A stretch of DNA of 64,000 bases from Pyrus communis. Taxonomy: Eukaryota > Streptophyta > Magnoliopsida > Rosales > Rosaceae. A program made the translations under genes and the position numbers. Where the stretch lies: NCBI RefSeq assembly GCF_963583255.1, contig NC_084814.1:23520315-23584314 (forward strand). Reading direction: 5' to 3'. Every line of letters begins with the position of its first letter. The first letter of the stretch is position 1. Below, in pieces: positions 47,261 through 58,560 of the stretch. The notes under the pieces were generated by a model. The model was not told the origin of the DNA and ran no database searches. It saw only the letters and a program-made list of their open reading frames with translations.

Positions 47261-49728
47261 GATCGAAAAATGAATGAGTTGGAGATATGAGTTTGGACTC
47301 TTTCTATTATTTCGTTGTCTTTCTGGTCCTTTTTTTGTGTCAAACTCACATTGCTGTGATGGAGATATTACACAAAACATGTGGTAGCTAAAAGAAGAAT
47401 GGAGAAGAAAACCAGATATGGTTGCCCCCCCTGGACCAATTTAGATCTAGGGTCTTAAAGTCACTTGGTGTTTTTTTCGTGTGACGTTTTATACTTTCAC
47501 AAATAATTAGGATACTCTTAAACTTCCTTACACATGGAGTCTAAACGCTCAACACATGATAGTTCACGTGAATAGTCTGCTCTAAATTTTCATCAACGTT
47601 AATTTCATGTCAATCGCCCTGGACCGATATAGATAAAGGGTCTTCAAGTCATTTCGTGTGACTTTACTTTCGTGTAGGATACTCTCAACCTCAAGTCACC
47701 TACACGGTCTTTTACGTTTACTACATGACTAATTTTACATGGATAGTCTACTCTAATACCAAGTTAATTATTATGCTACCCTTTTCATCCTTTGACGACA
47801 AATACTCTCCACACAAATTTCGTAATTCAATCACAATTTCTTGAAATCTTAAAAGAGAGAGGAAACTAAAATTGGTGAAAATATAGTATATCCCTTAATC
47901 ATATTAGTCCCTGGTAAGTTGGCAATCTGCACATTGCAGTGCCTCAAAGTTCAAGACAACCTCTAGCTTGTTTGGTTGATTTAAATCATATATGTTATGC
48001 AAGTTATGAACACATTAAATTTGACAGATCCGTTTTGGTTGAAAATTGACAATTTCACTCCTCTCATGGCTATCTCTATCTCCCTCTCTTTGTCTATCTT
48101 GTCTTGCAAAACTTGAGACCAAAAATAATTTACACGACTATATTATGTGTGTGTGTGTGTGTTTATACATGAATGTGTGCGTCATCCGTGGCCTTATTCA
48201 TCGCCACTGACGGGTCCATGGGCTTTTGATGTTATATTGGTCATTGAGTAACCAGTTATCTATGTCCATATTTTAATAGTAGACTTGACTATAAATTTTA
48301 TTTTTTAATTTATCAGGCTAAAAGTTAGTTGGTAAGACGATTACATGTCATAAAACTGCTATGCGTTTTTGTTACAAGAAAAGATCAGATGTTGTTTAAA
48401 AATAATGATGAGCTGGCTGAAGAATTTGGTGCATATTTTTCTAGAGTTATATATGTGGGCTAAAACATAGGAGCCTTGCACATGATTTATTCAGATTTGA
48501 CCTAAATTCATGGCAACTAAAATTCTTTTTTTTTTTGACAAGACGATATTTTAAACTACAGATAATCAATGTGTACGGGGATTCGGACTTAGGGCCATTA
48601 AGTGGTCGAATTTGGACAAGCAACGTCTTTCATTTTCTCTCCATCTCATCGATGATCTGGTTTCTGACACTCTACTAGCTAGCTAGAGTAGCCTAGATGA
48701 GTGATTAGCTTGACAAATAAGGCCACATTTTGTTTTATGTCTAACATAACCATGGCAACTGGGGACACTTTGCTCCATCTCCAGGAACACCTCTTTATCC
48801 TCTTGAATTTCCTGAATCATTAAGCTCTATTAGCAGACAGAGCTTGCCTTGTGATGGTGATTTGATTTCACATTCAGGTCCACTTAAAGTTAGTCATGCT
48901 TAACCATGAGAGAGACTTACATGAAGGGGCGACGCTAGCTAGGGTGGCGAAAACTCGAAAACTCGAAATTGGTTGGCTTCCAGCCTCTTGATAAGTCTGG
49001 CTTAAGTTCACAACAATGCTCCGCGTGAAGAGGCCGCAGCTAGCATGTGATGCACAGATAGACTGAAGCTAATGTTGTGTCGTATAAATTATTGAAATGA
49101 TTTCCGGACCAGATTACTAACAAATTACTTTTGCTGCAGTACTTGATGAACATATTAGGGGCACACAAAATAACTGTCCAAAGTATGAGGGGAAGGTGTG
49201 ACGAGGAGGTAGCTGTTGGAAACAATGTCGTTTTGGCGGATGCAGCTATCTTGCGGTCGAGGTAATTTTTGGGTTTCTGGTTTAGAGTTTAGGGTAATTT
49301 CATCCATCAATAAGATGGACCAGCTGTCGTGCCCTTGCCCTCAAAATGAGGGAAGCGTTAGTTCCATGTCGCGTGACTCGCATCGATCCAAATCAAAATC
49401 TTGGACCTTATTCTTTCCTCTTTATTCACACTGAGTTTGCCTCAGTACTTTCCATACCTATAGAGGCAAAATTTTAACAAAGATTTCTATGTAATGTTTG
49501 AGCATTTGAGAGGAAGTAGCAGCTTTATGGTTGAACCGGTATCTACTTCTTCGTGCCGAGTCTTTGAATCGAAAGAGCCATATATAGTTTTATTGGATGA
49601 ACAGATTCAACAAACAACTAATGTTATACATCATGTACAAATTAAAATAAGTTAGGATCGATGCTCGTATTGTAGTTAATATACACAAATTATCAGCAGA
49701 ACAGAAGATCAAGTGGCCGGTTAACTTT
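47261..49728. other. PIF7 promoter and gene-free interval
   Basis: Upstream DNA of PIF7 and 3' flank of the remorin gene. Two similar blocks (47430-47600 and 47620-47760: CCTGGACC...AGGGTCTT...GTCACTTGGTG) form an imperfect local duplication. A (GT)n run occurs near 48147-48162. No gene recognised. Confidence 0.45.
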
Positions 49729-51069
49729 CTAGTTACAAGTGAAGCAGAAACATGTAGCAGGAGCCTTGCCTGTTGACCTAATCCTTTTCGCCTTTTCTTT
49801 CACTTTCAACTCTTCATTTCTTCGTTTCTCTTCCGCTTGTGCCCTTGCTCCTCCTGCTATCTGGTCAATTCTTGCTTGCTTAATTTGGTAATGCTGCATG
49901 TTTCTTGCTCTTCTCTGCTCAATTTCATTCTGCAATCAACACATTATTTCAGCGATCTTCTTCATTGGCGTTCCTCAAACTTTGAATTAAAAAAAACAAC
50001 AATCATTGCAACGTACCTTTCTCCTCTCCATCTTAGCTTTTGCTTGCATTTTCTTCTCATTTTCCCAAGCAACAATTGTAGCCTTCACTTTCTCATACCT
50101 GAATAGTATAATTTACCATTTCAAAAGGAAGAAACTGAATTCGTCTTCTATCAAGTGACTTCCGCACATGCCTTTTCCCCTCAGAATCAAGGGTTATAAA
50201 TAGTAAGGACGTGTAAAAGGGGGAAAGGGGTGTGCAGAAATCGTTTCCTTAACATAAAGATAAAGCAATTAGTCTTTACCGCTTCTGAATCTTCTTCATC
50301 TGGCCACTCTCCCAAGCATCTGGTTTTGTTTCCACAACATTACGTCCGACTGAACTTCCCCTTTGGTTCTGGTATCCATTTCCAGGAGTCGAAGGTCTTG
50401 AAGAGGATGCCCGATTAGGGTAACTAGATGGAAGTTCTCTTTGATCCATTGACTTTTTCCTTGAAACTTCATCTACTATGTATACAACCTGTTAATTCTC
50501 TGAAACATATTATCACAAAAAAAATTAATGATGTATGCAGTCAAGTACCATTATTCCTTGTTTCCTTGTTTGGTCGCCCAGTCCTCATGTCCTGCAAACT
50601 CTTGGTCCTTGGGATCGGAATGCTTTCCCTCGTCCCTTTTCGATACTGTAATTTAGGTTCTTCATTGGAGTGAATGGCGAACGCAGCTGATGCAACGGCA
50701 GTTGCAAGCTCGATATCTTGTGCATCAGAATAATGACTCATTTTCAACAGGCCCGGGAACCAGTTTTGCCCCTGTTATCCACCAAAAAAAATTCATTAAG
50801 AGTTTCTTTAGTATTCATGTAACTTTAGTTTTCTGTGTTCCAATAAACAGCCACATAATTGAACAAAAGTTCTGTTTTCAGTTACATGAAATATATTTTC
50901 GACAAACATATGTCAAGTTTAACTGCATACATATAAGGAAATATAGTAGAAGAGTATGCAAATTAGTACCTAGCTATACAGATTCCGTTTGTTGGCAGCC
51001 GCTTTCTTTCTGTAGAAACCTCTGTCGTTGATTCCTCGCTCTCGAACTTCCTGGTTTACGAGTAGATTA
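49729..51069 (-). CDS. remorin family protein
   Basis: Plant-specific plasma-membrane nanodomain protein. Firm exons: 50771-50549, 50475-50280, 50098-50017, 49929-49729, together 233 residues, all in phase. Exon contents: GQNWFPGLLKMSHYSDAQD, then ATAVASAAFAIHS; VDEVSRKKSMDQREL and DAWESGQMKKIQKR; YEKVKATIVAWENEKK, MQAKAKMERRK; NEIEQRRARNMQ, RIDQIAGGARAQAEEKRRNEE, and the Cys-ending tail GKAPATCFCFTCN that membrane-anchors remorins. The C-terminal coiled-coil Remorin_C domain is complete. The N terminus is uncertain: an exon about 51069-50980 would join in frame (QKESGCQQTES|GQNW), but its first codon in that frame is TAA, so the true 5' border lies elsewhere. ATG at 50741 is an alternative start. 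From memory, the Arabidopsis neighbour-gene match is At5g61280. Confidence 0.82.
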
Positions 51070-51606
51070 CTGTTTGGTTGCCAAGAAAACTAGAAGCAAA
51101 GGCTGTGATACTATTACTTATATCAGAATTTTGGTCACCAACAGGGAGAGACATGGAAGCAAAGCAAAGAAAAAGTTATGCTTTGCAGTTTGCATGAATC
51201 CATGGACAAGGAAGCAAAGGATATTACCCGAATACAACACAAAAGTACTTGTACAAAAACCTAAACTAGCAAGTTTCTTCCACTTTCATTTATATGGTCT
51301 TCTTTTTCCTTCAAAATGTTATATCATATTCAGAAAAGTGATTTCCTCATTCCCTTTTTCTTCTTCTGCACATCCTTCTTTATTTATATCTTTTCATTTC
51401 TTCAGTTTGAATACTAATAATGAACATAAACGCGTGGTGAAGTAAAAGGGTACGCACAAATCACTTTTCTATATTGAAGATGCAGTAGTGATCTTGAAGT
51501 TTGATGAATGGAAATGGAATGGAAATCCAAGATTAATGGACTCACCAATCACGGCATATTCTCATTCCATGCAGCTAGCTGTCCTTATTCCATTGGATGG
51601 AGAAGT
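51070..51606. other. remorin upstream region
   Basis: Probable first exon or leader of the remorin gene and its promoter lie here on the minus strand, but I cannot place them. No other gene seen. Confidence 0.35.
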
Positions 51607-51749
51607 TTTCAGCGTGCCGGTAACACGTTACGGTACACCAAGTGTCATAATACAAGTGGTTAGAGATTTTTTTCAAGTATACAAGATATCCAACCACTTG
51701 TATTATGACACTTAATATGCCGGACCTTATTCCCGGCACACTGAAAAAT
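51607..51749. repeat. MITE-like hairpin with ~60-bp arms
   Basis: Left arm 51607-51667 (TTTTCAGCGTGCCGGTAACA...AGTGTCATAATACAAGTGG) is the inverted copy of 51687-51749 (CCACTTGTATTATGACACTT...CCCGGCACACTGAAAA). The loop is about 20 bp. Related pieces are at 52464-52593 and 20337. Confidence 0.7.
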
Positions 51750-52109
51750 CTCAGTTGGATGAGAATGGTATAACAACAATGGATTATGCTGGCCCACCAG
51801 ACTAACCAAGCAACAGCAGCTTAAAATATAATTAAATCAATGAATCAAAGGTTGGAAGTTAATTGGAGAAGTAGTAGATGTGTGTTATTGGGTTTAGGGT
51901 TACTTCATTCTCAAACATTGAGAAGCATCTGTGTTTGCTTGTTTTTGGGGTTTTCAACTTTTCAAGCACTTGGTAATCCTAGCGTAAACTTCTTCAATTA
52001 TGAAGGACCTGACAGTACGTACGAAAATTTAGTATTCAGGATAAATCTTAACAGCTGCTTTGCTAACGGTTGAATCCATTAGAATTGGTCCTGTTTGTGT
52101 CAATCCTAG
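51750..52109. other. interval before the carboxylesterase fragment
   Basis: A 77-codon ATG-initiated frame (51840-52073) does not resemble carboxylesterases or another family known to me. No supportable gene. Confidence 0.35.
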
Positions 52110-52462
52110 CTCGAAACCTATCAGCAACCCAAGTTGCCGCTGAGTGGTAGCGGTATAATGTGGGAGCTGTGGTTGCCTGTTGGGGTTGACCGTGACCACG
52201 AGTATTGCGATCCGATGGTGGGGATGGTTTGATTAAGAAGTTGGATCAATTGAAGGCGGTTGGATTTAGGGTTTTGTTGATTGGATGTGATGGGGACTTA
52301 CTGGTTGACCGTCAGATGGGGGTGGTGAAGATGTTGGAGGGAAAGGGTGTGGAAGTGGCGGGGCATTTTGTTGGAGGAGGTTATCATGGGGTTGAGACCA
52401 AGCCTCTGCATCCTGTTATTGAAAGTTTCATATTTTCTTTGTCGAGAAATTTTTCATTGTGA
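52110..52462 (+). pseudogene. C-terminal fragment of a plant carboxylesterase (CXE/GID1-like)
   Basis: Alpha/beta-hydrolase tail. First frame: LPLSGSGIMWELWLPVGVDRDHEYCDPMVG; after a one-base frame change near 52217 it continues DGLIKKLDQLKAVGFRVLLIGCDGD, LLVDRQMGVVKML, and HFVGGGYHGVE with the usual catalytic Asp (GCDGD) and His (YHGVE) still present. The N-terminal two thirds, including the HGGG oxyanion hole and the G-x-S-x-G nucleophile, are absent. Ends at TGA 52460-52462. A truncated and frameshifted relic. Confidence 0.72.
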
Positions 52463-52463
52463 C

Positions 52464-52593
52464 GGGAATGGTACACCACGTGATTTTATGTAAGTGGTGG
52501 GAAATTTTATTTTTTAAGCTATTAACTTTTTAACACACGTATCCCACTATTTGTATAATGATACCTCGTGTGCCAATCATATTGAAATATCTA
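52464..52593. repeat. diverged hairpin related to the 51607 element
   Basis: GGTACACCACGTGATTTTATG...AAGTGGTGGGA faces TCCCACTATTTGTATAATGATACCTCGTGTGCC. The arms are similar in layout to those of the hairpin at 51607-51749 but more diverged. It directly follows the carboxylesterase fragment. Confidence 0.5.
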
Positions 52594-53352
52594 TCTTCTT
52601 CATCAGCTGCGGATGTCAACTGAGGTTTCTAAATCTTATGTAATTAGTGACTAATAGATTAGTGTTAATAAAGCTTGATGCAATTATATTGTACTTTGTA
52701 GTTTGTTATTGTCAAACTGTCGTGGAAACAAGGGAAGCCTTCTCGGTTGCAGCCCGTTTGCCCGTTTGCTGAAGCGTTGGTTCAGTCAGTTTCCGCTCGC
52801 GCCCATGAAAACCGATGAGAAGAGCAGTGGCGCAATGGGAAGACGAAGCTGATTATATTGTTGTAAATTTAATTAATATGCATCATTATTTCCGTTTTTT
52901 GGATGAAACACAGTGCAAATGTGACACATCTTGGATTAGCTGCACCACTAATAAAGATTCTATGACCAAAAGTGATTAAATTAATGACTAAGAAGCTCAT
53001 AATCTGCAACTTATAAGGGAAAATAGAAAGGAGACGATGACGACGACGATGATGCGACCATGATCAGTTGGATGCAGTTCAGGTTCAAGTTCCTCCTGAG
53101 ACACATTTGCAGTAATGACACTGGTTTCTTCATCTCCGACAAGAAGGTTTCCTTGAAATCAAATTTGCTTGAGCACCAAGGAGTTTTCCTTTTCCTTCCT
53201 AAACTTTTGAAATCAAATTTACTACTATACCATACATTTTTAATTTAAATTAGCCCATAAATCATCCAAATCCAAAGACATAAAAAAATTTCAAATAATA
53301 CATTTACATGATACGAACTGAATCATATTCAAGAAGTAGAACAGAAGATCCA

Positions 53353-53553
53353 CTATGAGCAAAGCCTCCTCGCAATGCTTCCGCGGAGAAAAATGGAGCT
53401 GGCGTGGTGTTTGTCCTCGTAGTGTTTGGGAGTGCGACACTCTGCAGCATTGGTTACAAACCGATCAGCATCCTCGTCATCGTCATCAGGCTCATCAGTG
53501 AAATCAGACGGCTTGTTCTGCTTCTTCCTTTCGTATCCAGGTCGTGTAACAGC
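53353..53553 (-). other. orphan C-terminal exon-like open frame
   Basis: After a plausible acceptor (AATTATAG at 53561-53554) 66 codons run to TAG at 53355-53353. The peptide contains GYERKKQNKPSDFTDEP, an Asp/Glu run (DDDDEDAD), FVTNAAECRTPKHYED and ends SIFLRGSIARRLCS. Composition is protein-like, not random, but I do not recognise the family and no upstream exon is evident. It lies 176 bp beyond the stop of the DUF2828 pseudogene. May be a gene relic. Confidence 0.3.
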
Positions 53554-53784
53554 CTATAATTCGGGTCACCCTCTTACCCCTCGGGAGATTAACTTGAAAG
53601 TCAAAACAAAACGATAGAACAAAATCGGTAAACAATTTATCACCGATAGTTTCACTTTCGAAAGAAAACAAATAAATTTAAAATTGGTCAATCGAAACCA
53701 TATGTGATCATTCTTCAGTGCTACTCGTTCAGTCCACCACAACTGGATTTTGATACTTTCGTCGGAGATGGCTGTTTCGATGAC

Positions 53785-53789
53785 ATGTT
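53785..53789. repeat. target-site duplication, left copy (ATGTT)
   Basis: ATGTT directly precedes the left LTR and matches 56705-56709 directly after the right LTR. Removing the element and one copy restores continuous DUF2828 similarity, which supports the call. Confidence 0.85.
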
Positions 53790-54257
53790 TGTAAGAGTAA
53801 ACAAGTATTCAATATAATCACTAGGAACACATGGATTGATCAAGTAAATCACAAATCTTGAACTGTGTAAACAAGAAGCAAATTTGATACAAAACATGTT
53901 GATCGAAGCATACATGCAGACATGTTTGTGGATGTAGAGGCCATATGTAAACTGCACACAACCTTCTTCTCTCTGCAAAGCACAATACTCTCCAACTTAT
54001 GGGCTATTGGAACAATATGAGCGATACCTTTGTGAGAGCAAGGATTGTGATTTTATACTACAAGTTCCGGACTGCTTATAACAATCCTACAAGGAATATG
54101 AAACTAAATCCTTGTATAATCATGAGTACTATACTCATGTCCCAAAACAGAGCTCTAATCCAAAACCAAATAGGATTCACTCTTATAAACATATTGAGAC
54201 TTCTTTATGTTAATCCACAATAACTAAACCGTGTGAAAACATACTCACATTCCTACA
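53790..54257 (-). repeat. Copia 3' LTR (complete)
   Basis: Starts TGTAAGAGTAAAC and ends CACATTCCTACA on the plus strand, bounded on the left by the ATGTT target duplication. The last 163 bp align with 56542-56704. Confidence 0.85.
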
Positions 54258-54803
54258 TTCTCCCACTTGAGTATGATTCAAAAAGGGTAAAGTATAAAAT
54301 TATCACATAAGTCTCACAACAATGTTTCTCAAGTAAAGCACATAACTAAAAACATGTGCCAAGGCAATGAACTCATAATCTCCTCTACAATACAATGTGC
54401 AGAATCAACTTATAAATCACAAAGTCTAACACATGTTCACAGAAAAGTGACTTTGCAAACGAGCAAACCAAAAGTTTACTCCCACTCATATTGCCCAAAA
54501 TACAACATAAGTTCTTTAGTCATTCACCAAAAGAACAACTGATTATAATTCTCACAATAGCTTTGTCAAAAACAAAAATTGACTCTAGAGCTTTTATTGA
54601 ACTATCACAATGTTTCCTACGAACAACTAATCACAGATTTATCTGAACTAATTGAACCAAAAGAAAACCTCAACAAACTTCTAAAATGCAAACAAATCTA
54701 ACTAGATAAACCAAAATACCTAGCCTCCAGAAAACATTGCTGCAACACACTTCTTCATGAAAAAGCATCTTAAAGCTATCTTCCAGAAGCTTGACAATAT
54801 CAA

Positions 54804-56541
54804 CTACTCCCACTTATCAAAAGCATCGACAACTCCCATATGAGAAACATGTGCTTTAAAAATCCCATTCGGCAAGGCTTTTGTTAGTGGATCAGCAATC
54901 ATCTTATCTGTGGACAAATGTTCCACAACAATGGCACCTTCTTTTACTCTCTCTAACTTTAAGAAATTTCACATCCATTAGCCTAAAAGCCGAAGTCCTT
55001 TTATTGTTCTTTGAGAAAAACACGACTGAATTATTATCACAAAACATTCTCAATGGTTTCTGAACTGAATCAACAACCTTCAATTCACTAATGAAGTTTT
55101 TAAGCCACACCGCTTGCTTCATACCTTCAAAACATGCTATGAATTCTGCTTCCATGGTGGAAGTAGAGATTATGGATTGTTTAGCACTTTTCCATGAGAC
55201 AGCACCTCCATTCAGCATAAAAATATATCCCCCAGTCGATTTCCTTTCATCCATGTCCCCAGCTAAGTCTGAATTTGTGTATTCGACTGCTTCTAGTGTA
55301 TTCTCTCTTCCATATACCAACAAGTAATCTTTTGTTCTCTGTAGGTACCTCAAAACTTTCTTTGCAGCCACCCAATGTGCCTCACCTAGATTTGATTGAA
55401 ATCTCCCAAGTAAGCCAATTATAAATGCTAGATCGGGCCTTGTGCAAATATTAGCATACATTAGACTACCTACTAGAGAGGCATATGACTTCATCTTCAT
55501 CTTTTCTTTCTCTAACTCATTCTTTGGACTTTGTTGTCGAGAGAATTTGTCACCTTTATTCACAGGAACATCAGCACAATTGCAATGCTCCATATTGAAC
55601 CTAGTCAAGACTATCTCAATATACCCCTTTTGTGAAAGTCCCAGAAGCTTCCTTTTTCTATCTCTGACTATCTCTATGCCAAGTACATAGTGAGCTTCCC
55701 CCATATCTTTCATTTCAAAATTGGCACTGAGCATTTTCTTGGTTTCTTGTAACAACTGCAAATTCGAACTTGGTATCAATATGTCATCAACATATAGCAC
55801 CAGAAAAAGAAATTTAGTACCCTTGAACTTGTAATATATACAATCATCTAGCTTGTTCTCTTTGAATCCATATGCTGTCACCACTCTATCAAACTTAAGA
55901 TACCATTGCCTACTAGCCTGTTTAAGTCCATAAATAGATTTATTCAGTTTGCAGACCATGTTATCCTTCCCCTTTTCAACAAATCCAGTTGGTTGTCGCA
56001 TGTAAATGTCTTCCTCTAATTCTCCATTGAGAAAAGATGTTTTGACATCCATTTGATGTAATTCCAAGTCAAAGTAAGCTGTCAAAGCCATGATTACTCT
56101 CATAGAATCTTTTGAAGAGACTAGAGAGAAAGTGTCACAGAAATCAATTCCTTCTCTCTGTGTAAATCCCTTTGCCACCAACCTAGCCTTGTATCTTTCT
56201 ATTCTGCCTTCGACATCTCTCTTGGTCTTATTGACCCATTTACAACCTATTGGTTTTATGCTTGAATCAGAATTTACCAATGTCCAAACATTGTTTTTAG
56301 ACATAGATTCTAGTTCCTCCTCCATGGCTTTCTTCCATAAGGCTACTTGAGGACTTGACATTGCTTGTGGAAACGTTAATGGATCATCAATTTCCCCAAA
56401 GTCATATTCAGTGTCTTGAAGATACACTTAATCATTGGAAATCACAGGTTTTCTAGTTCTCATTGACTGTCTCAATGGTTGATGCACAGGTTGATCACCT
56501 TGTGGTTGAACTTCTTCATCTACATTCTCTATAGGATCATC
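54804..56541 (-). pseudogene. Copia polyprotein remnant: reverse transcriptase and RNase H
   Basis: Reading down from 56541: the Ser/Arg-rich linker that follows integrase (HQPLRQSMRTRKPVIS), an in-frame TAA at 56430-56428, then the reverse transcriptase (MEEELESMSKNNVWTLV, KWVNKTKRD, FLNGELEEDIYM, catalytic YVDDI) and RNase H (YTNSDLAGD, KSTGGYIF, STMEAEF). One frameshift near 54950 precedes the normal Copia tail (EHLSTDKMIADPLTK) and the stop at 54806-54804. Broken by one stop and one frameshift and lacking everything upstream of the linker. Confidence 0.88.
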
Positions 56542-56704
56542 AATATGAAACTAAATCCTTGTATAATCATGAGTACTAAACTCATGTCCCAAAACAGAGC
56601 TCTAATCCAAAACCAAATAGGATTCACACTTATAAACATATTGAGACTTCCTTATGTTAATCCACAATAACTAAACCGTGTGAAAACATACTCACATTCC
56701 TACA
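56542..56704 (-). repeat. Copia 5' LTR, truncated
   Basis: Outer 163 bp of the LTR (AATATGAAACTAAATCC...CATTCCTACA). The inner 305 bp were lost in the same deletion that removed gag, protease and integrase. Confidence 0.8.
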
Positions 56705-57035
56705 ATGTTCCCGGCCACTATCTCCGTCATTGTCCAAGAAACACTTGACTAAGTTGTTGTTGCCCTGCAACATGACCCCACCTTGTTTTGTCGAGCTCGC
56801 CGCACCCTTTGTCCTTAAACTTTCTGTGTATTGCCTCGCAATCACTCTCCTAGCAACGCTTATGGTTGTCGAAGTAGTTTTGGTGTGGAGTGAGCACAAA
56901 CACCTTGATCATCTGCTCTGGCTTCAAATTCTCATTCACGGCTACTTCCGGAATCAAATCAAACGCTTTCTCAAGATCATTAAACTCGTCCTCACAAGCT
57001 TCCCCGGAGTCCAAACCGCTCACAAACTCGCACTT

Positions 57036-57739
57036 GGCCATTTCAATGGCGGCAATTCTCGAGTTGTGGAGGACCAACAAGGCGACTAGTGGCGGTTGAT
57101 GGTGGTCGTGGTGGTGGTGGTGAAGAAGAAGAAATATGGCCGCCACTGCCGCCTTTCCTAACGTTCGCATCGCATGACCACAATATCACAATGTCTAGTA
57201 GGGCTGCAGCTTCAACGTTGACTCCAACAGACATCACACTATCTTTGGATTTATTTGACTTGGAGAACCGGGAAAAGTAAAATCAAATTCATTGTCCCTA
57301 ATTTAATGGAATTCAAACTACCTACATAAGAAAATGAGTTCAATCCAAGCTTTTATAGTGTAGGTTAGTGTTGAATATGGCTTCTGATAATAAATAAATA
57401 AATAAAAAGAGCATATCAAATATTAAATCAATGGGAGGTTATTTTCACACACTTCTTTTACTTTCTCAAACAATAAACAGTAGGCATGATGAAATACGAG
57501 TGTGTGAGAAATTAAAACGCGTAAGAGTTTATCATTTTCTTAAATCAACATAAAGATAGAGCATTTCTAATTACATTTAGCATAAAAACACTTCTAGAAA
57601 AGCACGTGTCAAATGCTTAATCCTCACAAAGCACTCCCAAGCACTTTTCGAAGAAGCGCTTAGATTTTTATTAAAAATTTTCAATGTGCTTTCTACTAAA
57701 ATGCTTAATTTCGAAATTACCGAGTATCGGTCAACTTCA
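57036..57739. other. upstream of the DUF2828 fragment; no gene
   Basis: Contains a His/Pro-coding low-complexity GGTGGT-rich tract (57088-57140) and, at 57435-57540, a small repeat with CACACACTTCTTTTA and GAGTGTGTGAGAAATTAAAA. No recognisable DUF2828 N-terminal sequence beyond 57035. Confidence 0.4.
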
Positions 57740-58060
57740 CATATTCAATGACCCACTGAAGGAGTCATGTTGAGGCATCCATGCTGAAGCACAAAAGTTT
57801 CTCTTCAACCAAAAGGCTAATCATAACAAGACACGTGTCAACATCAGAAGAAGGTTCCTAGAGTTTTACATCGATCGCGGACAGAAGCCAGAAACTCTCC
57901 CTAACTATAGAGGAGATCATTCTCCTACAATTAGAACTCACCAATGAGATTATGCTTAAACCATTGTATTATGTAAACCCTTCACTAATAATAAGAACTC
58001 ATCTTGCGTTTGTTTTCTATCTCTATCTCTTACATATCATCTTCATTAGGTGACCAGAAT
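57740..58060 (+). repeat. possible solo-LTR or LTR fragment
   Basis: ACCATTGTATTATGTAAACCCTT, then CACTAATAATAAGAACTC and a TCTATCTCTATCTCTTAC end resemble the transcription-termination region of plant LTR retrotransposons. Clear TG/CA ends and a target duplication could not be fixed, so the call is tentative. Confidence 0.35.
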
Positions 58061-58560
58061 AACCTCGCAAATATCACAAACTTGAAACTTTACGCTGTTT
58101 CAAAATCTCACTAATTTTATGCATCAACAAATCCCAAAATAACCTAACTTGGATCAAACACATCAAAATCATAAAAACTTAAAAACATTCCCTAAAACAA
58201 AAGCAAAAACCTTTATTCTAGGAGGAGAACATTTTGTGGTGGCATTACTTACGGGTAAAGTTTACGCTTCTCAAGAAAAATTAAAAAAATTAAAAAATTA
58301 AAAAGGAAAAAGAAAAACTACCTTCCAGAATATCTGCTAATAAACAAAGATAAGCTCAACAGACTGAGAGGAGTATCTGCCAATAAAAATTGCACGCAAA
58401 TCCAACCAAAACTCTCACTTTCACCTCTAATTAGTATTTAGTAATTAATTATCGTTAACTCTGTACGATCATAACCTTTCCTCTAAATTATACGTAACTC
58501 TTGATCTACACCCATCATCTAATCTCTGTATTCTTTGTCTTTTTGCCGACTGTACACAGC
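58061..58560. other. upstream intergenic DNA of the heparanase-like gene
   Basis: AT-rich; AAAAATTAAAAAA repeats near 58275-58315. Probably includes the distal promoter. No gene seen. Confidence 0.4.

Larger units (their letters stand above)
53790..56704 (-). mobile_element. Ty1/Copia LTR retrotransposon, internally deleted
   Basis: Element in minus orientation. Complete 3' LTR at 53790-54257 (468 bp, TGTA...TACA on the plus strand), followed internally by a pyrimidine stretch TTCTCCCAC, the complement of a polypurine tract. The 5' LTR survives only as 56542-56704 (163 bp) and differs from the matching part of the other LTR at about three positions, suggesting a fairly recent insertion. Gag, protease, integrase, primer-binding site and the inner part of the 5' LTR are gone, so it cannot move by itself. 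Confidence 0.9.
53729..57035 (-). pseudogene. second DUF2828 copy, truncated and split by a Copia element
   Basis: Only the C half of the vWA-like region remains. From 57035: KCEFVSGLDSGEACEDEFND, FDLIPEVAVNENLKPEQMIK, VFVLTPHQNYFDN, then TAG at 56852-56850; further ESDCEAIHRKFKDKGCGE, a deletion of about 25 residues against the family, a frame change, and NNNLVKCFLDNDGD. At 56705 the Copia LTR interrupts. On its far side (53789-53729) the sequence continues VIETAISDE, a one-base frame change, and YQNPVVVD plus stop, the family C terminus. So the element landed in an already recognisable DUF2828 3' end. The N half and MIDAS region are missing. Orientation is opposite to the copy at 7268-8780. 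Confidence 0.82.

Noticed and set aside
51840..52073. N-terminal half of the carboxylesterase
   Set aside because: The 77-codon frame shows no HGGG, no nucleophile motif and no esterase similarity.
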